Source: Chinchilla lanigera (Eukaryota; Chordata; Mammalia; Rodentia; Chinchillidae). From it: a DNA stretch of 64,000 nucleotides. Below are positions 32,851 through 45,705 of this stretch, piece after piece. The stretch lies in the NCBI RefSeq assembly GCF_000276665.1, contig NW_004955418.1, positions 7,947,272-8,011,271 on the forward strand. Direction: 5' to 3'. The notes under the pieces were generated by a model that made no database searches, was not told the DNA's origin, and saw only the letters and a list, made by a program, of their open reading frames with translations. How positions within the stretch are numbered: position 1 is the first letter of the stretch; the number at the start of each line of letters is the position of its first letter. The position numbers and the translations under genes are program-made.

Positions 32851-35800
32851 AAGTATTTGATTATTATCTAAATAAAAAAGCTACATGGAGAATTATTTTT
32901 TCTTTTAATTATTCATAATGTTATTCTCTAGTTCTTTTACAAAAGTTATTCCCTAAAATAAAATGATAAATAGAACTCAAAAAATAAAAACAGCCAAACG
33001 TTTTTATTTTTCACTTTGAAAGTTAGTATTAGTTTGTCAGTATTTAGTATTGTTTGCTGATAGCTTTTTGCAACATACATTTGATTAAATTTGGAAATAT
33101 ACTCATATCTTACTTTGCTAATAGTTTCTTTTATTTTATAAAACTAAAATATCATGTGCTATATTCATTAATTATGTTTTTGAAAAATAAATGCTGTAAT
33201 AATCTTAGATGCTTTTTCTTGAAATATTTTCCCACTTGACATAATTTTAAACTTAATAGAATTTTGATAACAAAACGTCATGTATATGTCACATTTTAAA
33301 AAATTAATTTTTCAATAAGGCTTAGTATGTGGCCCAATTTGTTTCATTTTGTTTTAGTATGTGACCAGTTTTGTTTTATTTCTGCTGTGAAATCCATTAC
33401 AAAAGTATTAACATCATATTGTCTACCTTTTTAAATATTTGATAGCTATAATATGTGCTGTTTAATTATATAGAAAAATCAAGACAGATATTCAGAAAAT
33501 ATCTAAATAATATGTTGCATAGTAAATGCCATCAATTATATATGCTATTATCAAATGATGGTTTTAACTGAAAGTGTATTTAATATTTATCTGTCTATGC
33601 AATTGACAGGTAAGTACTTTCACTTTCTTCACTATTTTATTACATTCATGTTCTTCTTTCTTTTTATTTCCAAACAATTGTCATATTATTTCTATTTGTC
33701 AATAGTTTAGAAATCTGGGTTCAATTTCACTAGTTATATTCATTAGATACTCATCATGTTTTTTTATAGTTTGCCTTTCATATTTTTTCATACATTTTGG
33801 AAAATTATCATACATTTCTTTGTATACAGTTTGTTTGACACTTGCTTGGCTGTTTTTCTTTATTTACCTTTACACTGTTATTCTTTTCGATCTCTACTTC
33901 ATTTTTAAAAATATTATTTCATTCTGTATGCTTCTTCTGTTTAGATCAATGTGGGTATTTTCTTCTGACTTACTTTTGAATTCACTAATGTCTCTTAGCT
34001 CTATCCAAGCCAACCAACTTATTTGTTAATAATATCATTTCAATACTCTTATTTATAAGTTCAAAATTCTCTTTGGTAACTCAAAATATATGTTTAGTTA
34101 TATTGGGGCAATTTATTAGTAGCCTTTATTTTCTTTTTTATTTGCATCCTTATTCAAGAAATATCTAAAACCATATTTAGCCTTCCATATATGAAATTTT
34201 CACTATCCAAAGGTGCTGAAGCTGTATGCTCTCTCACTTCATACTAAGGAATTTTGTGCATCAATGGTCACTTAACTGATGTCTTTGTCACTCCTTGGAA
34301 TCACATAGATTTTGAACGTATAAATTTAAACTTCAAACTCAGGAAAGAGCACAGTATATATTTAATTTATGGAAACTGATCACAACACGTTGTACATATT
34401 AACAAATAATTACTTTGAGTAATGATGGAAAAGGAGCATTGATAGATAGGAGGGTCACACAGATTTTCCAATTTATATTTTACCAAAGTCATAAAAAATA
34501 AAATGTTCTTCCTTTAAAAATTATTTTACAAATGTATTATATATGTAGAAACAAACTTCTCATGCATTCCGACAGAACTCTTTGTTTGGGTCTTAGGCAG
34601 TCATGATTATCTATGGAACAATCTTTATAAAAAAGAGACAAGGGTATTACCTATGATTTAAATGCTAAGAAATAGAATATTTCAAAACCTTTAATGAATA
34701 ACATACAATTAAGACTTCACCTTTTCTAAGGTCTAAATCCATCTTAAAAATAGACGTCTACCAAACAGAAAGTAGAAAATTATGGCATAAGGCTAGTACA
34801 CAAAATTTCACCAAGTGCTTTTCTTACTTCTTTCGTGTTTTATTTCCATTTTCTCTTAAATCACTAATCACCTAATTTTCAAAAGCCACAATCAATACTG
34901 AAGTCATTTACTAGCCTGATAGTCTGAGTATCATATGCCACATTATATAACTACATATGTCAATATAATAAAAATCTTAATGAAACTCAATTAAGCTGTC
35001 TGGACTGTGGCTCTTCTGGTATCTTGTCTCTTTATTATAGAAGTCAACCTCATTTGTTAAGCTTTCTTTAAATTTGAACTCAGCCAAGGAATATTTAGCA
35101 AATGGATGTGATTGAGGTCCTGGGGGAAAATAAAGCATTTATCCTTTGTATTCTTGATTATTTCTCCATTTTCCTCAGAGTTATATAGTTTTTTCTTATG
35201 TTTTATAAAATGAGAAATGAGCTGGTTTTTCACTATTCTAAGAAATATATATATATACACATAATTTCATAGAATGCATGTATTTTTAGTCAATATTAAT
35301 GGAGCATCCAGGTATCCATAACTTTCTAAAAATCAAAATTAAAAGAAAATATATATATATACATTTAGCATCAGTGCCTCAGAATCTTCTCTATATTCTA
35401 TAATATTACATCTGTTTTTGTAGAGAAAATCCAGGTCTGGATCTTGATAATAATTACCTTGATATTTAAAATTTTACTACATATGTACCAATTAAATATT
35501 TGGGTAAGCATGGTTTTGAAATGTTAGGAAAATTAATTCACACTCTGTTTTGTGCCTTGTTTCCTGTTCTACACACTGTGAGTTTATTTCATATTGGAAA
35601 TCTCTTTCATTCATTCTCATACTCTAGTTTTAAATTGCATGAGAATAACAAATTTAATTCACTCTATGATTAGTGAACATATTCACATGTTCTCAATAAT
35701 TAAATAAGCTCCTTTTTTAAGCATAGTTCATTGATTTCTTTCCAATTAAATGTAACAACATAACTATTTCGTATTACACAAAATGTTTAACTTTTTGGTC

Positions 35801-36106
35801 ATGGTTAATATAAATATTAATAAAAAAGATTTATTCAACATCCTGAAGTTTAATGGAGTCAAATTTATGCCTGGTAGAACCCAATTAAACTATCTGTAAT
35901 TAAAGAAAAATAATGACTTAGAGGTGAAGATTCAACAGGGAGAACATGTCTGAGAATACATAAAATAAAATTTTAGTGATCAGTCTACATTTTGATACTT
36001 TTGAAAGGAGAAAAAGAATTCTCCAAAGGAGAAAGCTATAAATGGTGGAGAATTCTCCAAAGAGTTTTCAAATCATTGAACAAGAGATTATTAACTTGAA
36101 GGACTC
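32851..36106. other. AT-rich spacer, no feature recognised
   Basis: About 3.2 kb with no repeat family I can name. Short TA runs occur at about 35245-35262 and 35348-35362. Part of 33600-34100 is T-rich and could be an old antisense LINE, but I found no diagnostic words. The direct repeat at 36015-36062 is listed separately. Confidence 0.45.
36015..36062. repeat. Short direct repeat with internal palindrome
   Basis: agaattctccaaag occurs at 36015-36028 and 36049-36062. The second copy is part of the perfect palindrome ggagaattctcc (36047-36058). Confidence 0.85.
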
Positions 36107-36790
36107 AAAAGGCAAGAAGTACCGGCAAGAATGTGAGGAAAAAGGAACACTTGCGTACTGTTGGTGGGATATGAACCAGTGCGATCATGGTGGAAATCAG
36201 TGTGGAGACTCCAGAGAATGACAACTAAGGAAGGCCTTTGATCCATCTGTATCTCTCCTGGATACCTTTCTAAAAGAACTGAAATCATCATCTTACAGTG
36301 GTAGACACACACCTATGATTACAGCACAGAATTCACAAAGCTGAACTATACAAATAGACTTGGAGCTTAGCAACAGGTGAGTATATAAAGAAGACGTGGT
36401 ATAGTAAGACAGTGGAGTACTATTCAGCTATAAAGAAAGATAAATTTGACTCATTGACTCTAAAATGGTTGGATGTTGAGACTGTAATTTAGTGAAATAA
36501 ATCAGACACAAGTGGTTCACAAACTGAATGGTTCCTCTTACATGAGAAACTCATGATATGAATGATTTCAAAGGAAAGTAATGTGGAGATGATAGAAAAT
36601 AGCGAGGTAGATTTTTGGAGATGGGAAAAGGGATGTGGTAATGGCAAAGAAGATGGGATGATGGGAAAGGTAAAAAAAACTATGGTTAAATGGGTCTATG
36701 ATCTTTTGGAGAGAAGAATCCAAAGTTGAAATGTCCACTTATCACACTGTATCAATGATAGATTCAACCAGGATGACTTTCCCCTGAGAT
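36107..36790 (+). mobile_element. LINE-1 3-prime fragment, sense
   Basis: Follows ORF2 near its C-terminus: caagaatgtgaggaaaaagg, aacacttgcgtactgttggt, gtggaaatcagtgtggagac, then agtactattcagctataaag and agtgaaataaatcagacaca. A purine-rich 3-prime UTR follows. Frame breaks make it inactive. Confidence 0.87.
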
Positions 36791-36828
36791 GTTCGCTGCG
36801 CACACCATGAAAAGGGAGTTCTTTTCTA

Positions 36829-36922
36829 GGTTTTGTTTGTTTGTTTGTTTGTAAAAGGAATCAAACTCAGGACCTTACACTTGCCAGGCAGGTGCTGTGC
36901 TGATGAGCTTTATCCCTGGCCC
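36829..36922 (-). mobile_element. ID-type SINE, antisense, with (TTTG)n tail
   Basis: A TTTG tail (36833-36852) leads to ggaatcaaactcaggacctt, then acacttgccaggcaggtgct and gatgagctttatccctggcc. I did not find a clear target duplication. Confidence 0.9.
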
Positions 36923-38094
36923 AGAGAAGAAGTTCGGCCATGTTTCTCTACTGTAAATTTATCTTACCTGAACAATCCACACTGCTGCATAGTCTATCCT
37001 TTTGTAGACTAATAAGGACTGAAATGACACTTTCCTTGCAAAGTTTAGGAAAAAGCCTGATGTATAATTTAAAAGCACATGATAAATCAATGGAAATGAA
37101 AATTCTGAGGTGGAATTCTTACCAAAGGGAAGACAGTTGCTTCCTCAGCCTGAAAAAGACCACTAGAGCTAATTAAAAATTGTCAAATGAAAGGTTGTCT
37201 TTGTTTCAGTAAGTGATCTTTATTGGTGTTAAGATTCAGATTCTTATACATTAATGAAGCATAATTAGCTGCACTTAAAATGACATTTAAAGTTTTGATA
37301 AAAAATGTTTCAGACATATTCGATGGAATTTGTTCAGAAAGAGCTTTATAGAAATTACTAGATAGAAGGAACAAAACGGTAAAAAATAAATGAAAGAGTT
37401 CTAAAAGAACAGAAATCATTTAAAGATTAGAGTACTATTTTAGTATATGAATAGAGAAAATTTTTTTATTACTGGAATAAAATATGGTTGAACAAATAAA
37501 TAGCAGCCAACTAAGCATCACGTTAGAAGCCTTTTATAATCTTTTCATTCCAGGTGATCAGACCATTTTTAACTGAGTTGAAAAGCAAAGACTAATGGTA
37601 TGCCAGTGTAAGGCAGATAAATCGGTTAAGTAATGCTAGAAATTGATGATAAGATTCCTTTCACGGTATAATAAAATTTTTTAATTTATCTATTCCTATT
37701 CTGATTAATTAGGAGAATATTTTGAGTGGGTTCTGGCAGATTTATTGCTAATTAGTTTGGCTCAAATTTGCTGCTGAGTACAAGCTATACTGAAGCTATG
37801 TAGGATAATATTTATTAGAAGAATAAATTTACTACATTATGTTCTTTCTTAAAATGAATATTTTAAGATATGTTTTTCTTCATATTTTCACGTGTTCTTA
37901 AGTAAGACAGATTATTCTGTCTGATTATTAGGATTTAAAAATTTGTACATTTCACTGAAAACATTTATTAATTGTACTTATAGAAATGTATTAACAAATC
38001 TGAAATCATATCTTCCAATATATTCTATTAAAATTCTTGTGTCTATGGTATAATTCAAATAAAATGCATTGCACCTTTAGTCACACTTTTTCAG
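36923..38094. other. AT-rich spacer, no feature recognised
   Basis: No named element. Two 78-codon frames (36940-37176 plus and 37183-37419 minus) show no domain. Confidence 0.5.
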
Positions 38095-38177
38095 TGAGAG
38101 AGAAAGAATTTTACTGTGTATCCTGCCTCAGTTTCCCTAGTACTAGGATTATAGGTGCATGCCAACACACCCAGCTA
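38095..38177 (-). mobile_element. B1-type SINE fragment, antisense
   Basis: gtatcctgcctcagtttccc, then tagtactaggattataggtg and catgccaacacacccagcta match the 5-prime part of a B1 read antisense. The duplicated 3-prime half is missing. Confidence 0.85.
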
Positions 38178-38889
38178 AAAGTTATATTTTAACATTCCTC
38201 ATAAAGTCACAAGAAGGAACTCATTTATTTAAAAATCACAATACCAACTTCCCATAATAAATATAATCTTTATATATTGCAAACCGGTACTGCTAAAAAT
38301 CAATACATCCAATTGTGATTTGTCATTTTAAAATAATATTAATTTTTTTAAAAAATAAAGATCAAAATAAAAATCCCCTCCCTGCCCCCCCCCAAAAAAA
38401 TTCTGATCAGTCCATATAAAAAAGCAGCATAGCAGATAGTATTTCCGAAAACTGATTTTTGAAAGAAACCAGTCATGGTCTTTCTTCAGAAATATAGGGA
38501 TGAGTTGTCCTGTATTACTAAAAATCTGGCCTTTTAGCTACCAACATCTACCCATGCCTAATTCTCTCAGGTATATCGTTGTGTTAAATGTCTCATGTTA
38601 CCGTACTGTTCAACCCCCGAGTGGAGTGATGGGAAAGTGTGGTGAATGTTTAACTTTAAAAATGATTCTAGTAGAAAAGACTTTCATTCCTCACCCACAA
38701 AATACTCCCCATGTCTCTGGACACATTTTTCCCATCACTGTTGGAAATGTCTTTCAGTGTATTTTTTTAAAAATTTAAGCATTCATTGTGATTCCCAGTC
38801 ATCCTGTATCTACTTTTTCTACCTGATGAAGAATAGTCTAATCTTCCTGGAGGGTTTTTTGAACTCACACCGTCCAGGTCCCAGTTCCT
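38178..38889. other. Spacer with a C-rich/A-rich run
   Basis: A C run followed by an A run lies at 38378-38400. The rest is unassigned. Overlapping frames at 38500-38778 and 38646-38912 (92 and 88 codons, plus strand, different phases) show no domain. Confidence 0.5.
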
Positions 38890-39190
38890 TCTTGTTCAGA
38901 ACTAGGATTTGATGACGTAGCGTGTTTGCAATTTGCAGTCCTCTTATGTCCTCATGCTCAGTGCATTTTCACTGCAGCTACCTCCACTCAGCATATCCAT
39001 CTGCTTACTCCTCACCCTTTAGCAACCTATTCAGGTTCTTCCTCTGTGAAGTCACCCTCTGCCTCTATGTTCAGCACCCTGCTTCCTTCCTGGATTAGTG
39101 TTTACCTTGCTGTTGGAATACTGCTTGTTTTGTCATTCATCTTTTCTTCCAGCTGTATAGGGAATTTGAAGTTTTCATTCTTTATTTCAA
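38890..39190 (+). mobile_element. LINE-2-like remnant, sense (tentative)
   Basis: The CT-rich text with cttcctctgtgaagtcaccc, then agcaccctgcttccttcctg resembles the 3-prime region of L2, where a cttctctgtgaagccttcc motif precedes the UTR. It is strongly diverged. The 90-codon frame 38926-39198 falls in it and is not recognisable as a protein. Confidence 0.4.
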
Positions 39191-39669
39191 ATGCATAATA
39201 TAGTCACTGCCAAAGAAAACCATTTGATAAATATTTACAGAGAGAAAAGTAGGAAAATATTCAGTGATTTTAATTGCAGTGAAGAAAGTAAATGACATTC
39301 AGAAAAACCTACAGAATCTGATCTTGATCTTCAGTGTAAGATTTTTTTCCTCAGTTCTCTACCTTGACAGTCAGTGGTATATGTCCTTATTCAATGAAAA
39401 TTACTTTTTATTCTTGGTGGACTCAAACATTGCAAAAGAATTGTCCTTGATAACTGATTTGTTTTCTGTTTAACTCATTTTGTAGGAATTTGTTAATGAC
39501 TCTTTGCCTAAAAATAGCGATTCAAAACATCTAACATAATGCTATGGTTCTAAATAATGCAAAATAAAAATATAAAGAAATTGGCATTATACACTTTGCA
39601 ATTGTGTATTTCTAAATAATACTTTTGGAAACCTTTTCTTAAAACCACTAAATAGCCAAAATTCTGATT

Positions 39670-40025
39670 TCTATCCAGTCCACATTTATGGCTAAGCTTT
39701 ACTGTGTCAACGTGATTCACTTGAAGCCACCTAGAGGATGGTTAAAGCACACTTCTAGATGTGTCTGGACAAATCATGGATATGTCACCTTAAGTACTGT
39801 ATCTGGGCCCTGGGCCCTTCTTCTTGGGCACTGTTCTCATCTTCCGCTTCCTGGTCACCATGAACTAGGCATCTTTGCCTTGGCATACCCTTAGGCCTCA
39901 CATTTCTGCCTCGGAATGAGATGATCATAGACTGAACCCCCTGTAGCTCTGAACCATATTAAACTTTCCTTCCTTTAAGTTGTTGATGTTGGGTATCGTA
40001 CTGCAGCACTAGAAAGGCTGACTCA
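39670..40025 (+). mobile_element. ERVL-class LTR remnant, sense
   Basis: gctttactgtgtcaacgtga resembles the opening of ERVL/MLT2-type LTRs. Downstream are atgaactaggcatctttgcc and the polyadenylation region aaccatattaaactttcc with a pyrimidine run. The left and right ends are approximate. A 68-codon frame inside is accidental. Confidence 0.6.
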
Positions 40026-40904
40026 GATGGGAACTGTAGCCCTATGCCTGCCCCACCAAAACTGCTAAGAAAATCTAACTCTGTAGGAGTCAGTGAGATA
40101 GTTGGTATCTGATATTTGGAGATTGTTACTTCACCAATGTGAGTACACAGTGGAAAGAGACCTGTTTTTAAAAGAATTGTTGGTTTAACTATTGGCACAT
40201 GGAGCTGAGTGGAAACAAGCAGACAAGAACATACAAGTCAGTCACTAAGAGCCCAGCACCCTGGATCAAGAGAAAGACAACAAATTTAAGGTTATCTGAA
40301 TAGCCAATATTCTACAAGCAGTATGTAAAGCAAAGGGTGCATTAGCTTTGATTCTGTTGTAAGATAAGCTCAGGAATAGACTAGAAAAGGAATGAAATTC
40401 CAAAGGGTAGTTCTAAAGAGTATGAAGGACCGTGAACTTTTGGCTTAACTATACAGAGCTGAAAGGACGAACTAAAAGTGGAATATCCCCTACTTCCAAA
40501 CTTTAGGATTGCTGTAGAATAAAAGCTGCGGTATATCTCTCATTCTTTTGCTCTGAGTTAATGTGATCGTTTGGACCTTATTTCACAATTGCAGTGCCTG
40601 TGTGTGTGCGTGCGGTGTTGGAGCATGTGCAGATGACTTAGCTTTTCAACATTAGATCTCTGAACCAAGATTAACAGCTGATACAAATGACAAGTCTTGG
40701 TCACGATCCTGGTTTTGTGTCGGACAATGTGATTTGTTAGGATTTCTTGGTCTCTTTTTAGAGAACAAATGAATGTATCTTACCTGTAAGTGAGTGGTGA
40801 ATGATTTGTGTTCAGTAGTATAGTTTACGGTTAACTCAAACTGTATTTCAATTCACTAGTTATCCCTTTAATATGAGTATTCGAGAACATTGTTCATTGC
40901 CAAT
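40026..40904. other. Spacer, possibly internal remnant of the adjacent LTR element
   Basis: Text following the LTR could be decayed internal sequence but I cannot match it. No tRNA primer-binding site or open frame of useful length is visible. The 79-codon minus frame (39959-40198) has no recognised domain. Confidence 0.4.
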
Positions 40905-41130
40905 ATGGTGCAATAAATCCCCAAGGGACATGCTTTGTTTCCGGGTTGACTTCTGCTTTAACAATGTCACCTTTACCCAGTGGAGTGTGGGCAGAAGTAT
41001 TGCAGATACCACAAGTAAGAAGATTCTTGGAGAGCCACACTGTGGTTCAGCCCTTCTCCTTTTTGCTTTCTACCAGGCTATAGCGGACTCCAAAAATAGG
41101 TTGTTTACTGGGAAGGGAAAGGACACAGGA
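40905..41130 (+). mobile_element. MLT1-like LTR fragment, sense
   Basis: gacttctgctttaacaatgt, then cagtggagtgtgggcagaag match the MLT1 motif ctgacttctgccaatgggatgtgggcagaag. The text continues to aggctatagcggactcc. The 137-codon frame 40873-41286 runs through this LTR into an L1 and is therefore accidental. Confidence 0.6.
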
Positions 41131-41204
41131 ATGAATAATGGTAAAGTGCACTCAGGAGTAGCCATTGCTACAATTAAAAATATTAGACACTTGTTTCAAG
41201 CCAT

Positions 41205-41985
41205 TGATTTCATTTTTCAGGTTTTATTTTACTTTACTGGTACATATTTACAGTATGCAATGATTCCATTACCTGTGGAGAGTTAATGTATGTACAGGTA
41301 ACTTGTCAGTTCTTCACATTTCCTTCCCCTTCCAACTCTCTCAGTTCCTTTCTTGATGTTCTTCCCATTTGCAAAAGTTCTACCACCCTGCTTCCTCTTA
41401 TCTATCTTTCATTTTCTCCTTATTTATACTTTATGCTTTTCACAGAAGAGAAACCATACAATATTTAATCTTGTGTACCAGATTTACTTCACTTAACATT
41501 ATGGTCTTAAGGTACATCCATTTCCCTACAAATGATTCAAATCTAATTTTTTTATGGCAGGTAAATACTATGCGCCACTATGTATCTTCACCACTTTTTC
41601 TTATCCATCCATCTGCTGCTATGCATATAGGTTGCTCCTGAGATTTAGCTATAAGAATTGTGCTGCTATAAATATATGTAGCAAGGAGCACTGTAATATG
41701 AGGCCTTTAACTTTTGGGGAAGATGACCACAGTAGGAGGGGGTAATTAGGTTAAAAGGAATTTCTAGTTTTAGTTTTTTGAGCCATCTCCATACTTATTT
41801 CCTGAGTGGTTGTACTACTTTACACTCCTACCAACAATGTAGAAGTATGCATTTTTCCTCTCAGCCTAACCAGTATTTGAGAAATACAAAGTAAACCAGT
41901 ACTGAGATTCCCATCTTACTCCAGAGAGAATGGCTAACATCAAGAAATCAAGCAACTGCTATTTTTATGCTATTTCCAAAGCATA
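41205..41985 (-). mobile_element. LINE-1 3-prime end, antisense
   Basis: Plus-strand text gives the antisense of the L1 3-prime UTR (CT-rich 41320-41430) and ORF2 end: cttcacttaacattatggtc, aaggtacatccatttcccta, atccatccatctgctgctat, ttgtgctgctataaatat and ttgagccatctccatactta, then ctcctaccaacaatgtagaa. The short frames in 41286-41745 are fragments of this. Confidence 0.9.
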
Positions 41986-44584
41986 ACGAAATAGCAGGTA
42001 ACTGATAACCACTTGAATGCCATTCTTCTTATCATTTTATTTATAGTTCTTGCACACTGCCTGCAAGAAGGTTATGCAAATACTTCATATGTGTGTAAGT
42101 GATGGCAGGAAGGCGTCATTCACTGCTGAGCCCCTAATTTGAGAAATATATATTATTCCTGATATGTACATGAGTTGTCAGATGATCTCAGAAATCAAAC
42201 CATTTAAAGTATTAGAATTTCTTTTATGCAAAACAATATTACCAAAATAAGAATGCATTTTGAATGTCATTATCAATTATTCCTTGCATATGTATCAATG
42301 GAAGAGAATCTTTGTCAATGCAAAATGACTAATACCTTTGTTTCTATAATGCAATAAGGTAAAAGTAAAAAATCTCATTGAAAAATAGGAAAGAGAAAGT
42401 CAAAGATTCTTAAACCAAAGTTGCATAAAATGCAAATTAAATGTAATAAAATATTACTATTAACATATTTAAAATTAACATATATAAAAATTGTGATCAT
42501 GCACTCATCTGTAAACACTGTAAATAGTAAATGTTTTTAATATTTACAGGATGTGGTAAGATGATTGTTTGGGAAAGTCCAGCAACAAAATTTAAAAACA
42601 TATAGCTTTAAACAAAAGTTCTAACTCAAAATTTTTTAATGAAAAATACTTACATGTAAGCAAAGTGTTCAACAAAGTGCAGCTATAGCCATTAAAATAT
42701 GAATTTATATTTAATGAATGGAAAGTAAATATCAACAGTGAAATAATGCTATCAACACAGAGGCACTATGAAGGCCTTATAATTTTACATATAATCATCT
42801 GTAAATACATCCAAAATATATTTATATGTTAAAAGGAAGGTTAAAAGAATGTAAGATTTGCTGCCATATAGATGGAATTTAAAAAAAATTTATAAGACCA
42901 TTACAATGGTCAGTTTGCTCGAGATATTTCTAGTCTTTACCTAACATCATGGCATACTCCCCACTTACTACTACTGCCTCACTCACAGCTACTGCTCTTT
43001 CACTCCCAAATTGTCTCAGTTTGGTAGATGGTATATCAATGTCACATATGTATAGTTAATAATTAGGTAACATTGATTTTACGGTATTTCTTAAAGTGTA
43101 CAAAAGAAATGAAATAATGATAATCTCCAGAATGGCTATGTTTGCGGCAGAGAAAACATTTTACTTACACAGTATATTCTTATGTAGCATGAATCATGAA
43201 CCATGTGTATGAATTTCAATTGAGCCATGTGTATCTAATTTTGAAATTATTATAAGAATATGAACTAGTCCAATTTCCCTAACAAGTTCATACATGAAAA
43301 AACTGTGAAATGTAGTAACAATGATTTAAGTAATAAAACATATCATTCTCAGTGACATGGAGAGAAAGAAGCAAATAGAATTATCATTAGGGAACATTTA
43401 AGGGTATAATGATCTAGAATTCCATTGTGCTGCCACAGTGCTAAATTGTGGCCGTAAGTAGAGAATAATTTTCTCACTGACCTCTTGAGGTTTTGCAAAA
43501 ATAAGTTGTGCAAGATAATTATAATGACTTTCAGTAATTAAATAGATTTCAAATTTGTAAATAAATCTTGTATATATTCAGTTCTCACCAGGAAATAATA
43601 TCTATTTGAAAACCATGGAAAGCATAGAAGATTTTTCCTCAAAAACCTAATCTATTTTTTTCATGTTGCCAGAAGGCTATCATAAAATCAAATACTTTAG
43701 GAGAAGCTTCACTAATTATTTGTTGGAGTATAAGATTTTTCTATGGAAGCAAATTTTCCATGACTGGTTTGTTATGATGCCCGTTTAGCTAAAATTGTGG
43801 GCATACTGTGAATTTTCAATAGTTTTATGTTGAATAAGGGATTGAATGAATTAGTGAAAGATTATAATTTGACAGGTATTCTCATACTCTAGTGTTAGTG
43901 TCTAAATTGGCATACACATTTTTCAAGGTGTGAAATTTCAACAGACATATGTCAAATAAATGTGTTTTTGAAATAGCAATTAAATTCTAGAAAATTACTC
44001 TATGAAGATACTCAAACAGTGTATTAAGATCACACATCTAGCATTGTATGGTCAGTAAAGCACTATATATATGTATAAAATCTCACCATAGACAGTAAAA
44101 CATTATACATATATATATATCCATGAAATATTGAAATAAATTATTTTTATACTAAAGGGGAATATAATAGAGATGTTGAAAAGACGAAAGTGTGTGTGCA
44201 CACATACACACACACAGGCACGTTCATTTTAATTTACAGGAAGGCAGAGAAAAGAAGGGCAAGAAAACAAAGAAAGAAAAATTGGATAAAAATATAATCT
44301 ATCAGCAAAGGATACCAACAATGGCACAATTATTTATGAGAATTTGAAGAGTCCCTATCTTCAATGAAATCAATTAAATATCAATAAAAATTTGAGAAAA
44401 TTGAGAAAATCATGCAGTAAAATGAAACTCTGTCTTTCTAAACTGTGTGTGGGGGTTTACTTGTTCATAGCCTCAATTTCTCACTGTTCAGCACCACAGA
44501 AACTGATCTCTTCATTTTTCTCCACTGCTATCCTTGCTCCAGTTTATAGTAGACATTCCAATTTCTTTTTTCTAATTTTTAAAT
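41986..44584. other. AT-rich spacer with TA and TG/CA microsatellites
   Basis: No named repeat recognised. A pair of related words (cagtaaagcactatatata at 44053 and cagtaaaacattatacata at 44093) forms an imperfect 40-bp-period duplication ending in a TA run (44107-44120). A TG block directly followed by a CA block is at 44190-44216. Confidence 0.5.
44190..44216. repeat. (TG)n-(CA)n inverted microsatellite
   Basis: A GTGTGTGTG block immediately followed by CACACATACACACACAC makes a self-complementary alternating purine-pyrimidine stretch. Confidence 0.88.
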
Positions 44585-44734
44585 TTATTTTAAGGAGAAC
44601 AGTCAAAAAAGAACAATAGCAGAATACCAACATCAGACAAATACCAACAACAGAAAAAAGTAAAACAAAGCAAAAACATTAAAAATGATACAGGGTTTCA
44701 AAACAAAATGATAGGAATTAACAGAGGTTGTTAT
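44585..44734. repeat. Unnamed dispersed repeat, copy 2
   Basis: An A-rich lead with caa/aga-rich words runs into the 48-base core 44687-44734. This core matches 16463-16510 at 45 of 48 positions, in the same orientation. The family is unknown to me. Confidence 0.7.
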
Positions 44735-45484
44735 ATTATTACTAAAGATAGGCTATTAAGAGATTTCTCAAATAAAGTCACATACAATAAAATATCAGGT
44801 GTGTAGCTATATATTTACATATATATATTCAAGTTTATTTTAGTAAGTTTACATATGTACATGTGTCTCATATTTGAAAAGAGACAAATGGCTCAGAATT
44901 TCCCTGATGGTACATTGAATCTATGCTCCTTCATGATTGCTATACAAAAGACCCTGGAAACTTTAGTTTCTTTCATTCTGTTAGACTTTCTTTGGCAACC
45001 TAAACACCATACCTATGTCCATGTCCTTTGTGTTGAATAAATTGTTGACTAAGATCATTGTGTGGATGCATAAGTCTGCAAAAATCAATATCTAACAAGC
45101 AACCCTTGTCTCTATCTCCTACATTGTGCATGTAGAAAGACATTTGTGTCAATAGTGAAACTGCTTTTTTTGCACCATAGGTGTAATTATTCTATGTGTC
45201 TCACAGTCTGTCCTTTGGTCAAGTAGAACTATCTGATTTCAAACTATCACAGCCCATGTCTTTATCCTATGATATAGCATAAGGCAAAATTCAAAATTTG
45301 CTTGTGAATCTATTTACCATAACTTTAAATGTGAAAGATATTGTGATTGATAACTGGTGGGAAATAAAAATATTCCTTTAAAGAAAATAATTCCCCCCAA
45401 TGTTATTATTGATGTCAGCAACCTAATAAAGATCTTTAAATTATTTTAGAAATAAAACTTTAGCAAGTTTTCTAGATGTTTTTG
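44735..45484. other. AT-rich spacer, no feature recognised
   Basis: No element recognised. The 61-codon plus frame at 44855-45040 shows no domain. Confidence 0.5.
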
Positions 45485-45705
45485 AGAGCTCAGTCCCACT
45501 TTATTGACATGTATATGAACATTATTTCCCTATGTTCTGCTGTTTGAAGGCACAAAGGAGAGCGTGCTTCACAAAGCCAGGAGCCAGCCTGAAAGACAAG
45601 AGCCTCGAGTGCTCTTCCAGCCCTCTCTGCCAGGGCCCCGTGAGGGCCATGTTGAGTTGACAGATGGTAACGTTGTGATTGGGTAGAAATTAACCCGATT
45701 GACAT
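45485..45705 (-). pseudogene. Possible 3-prime end of a processed retrocopy (parent unknown)
   Basis: This 220-base block is clearly richer in G, C and CpG than its neighbours. Read on the minus strand it ends in catgtcaataaagtggga, an AATAAA polyadenylation signal, then gactgagctctcaaaaac. That is the order expected for an mRNA 3-prime end followed by a short decayed A tail. A 71-codon minus frame covers it, but I do not recognise the product. No intron, parent gene or target duplication could be shown. An unrecognised LTR is the main alternative. Confidence 0.35.

Noticed and set aside
40873..41286. 137-codon plus-strand frame
   Set aside because: It runs from an MLT1-like LTR fragment into the 3-prime UTR side of an antisense L1, so the open frame is accidental.
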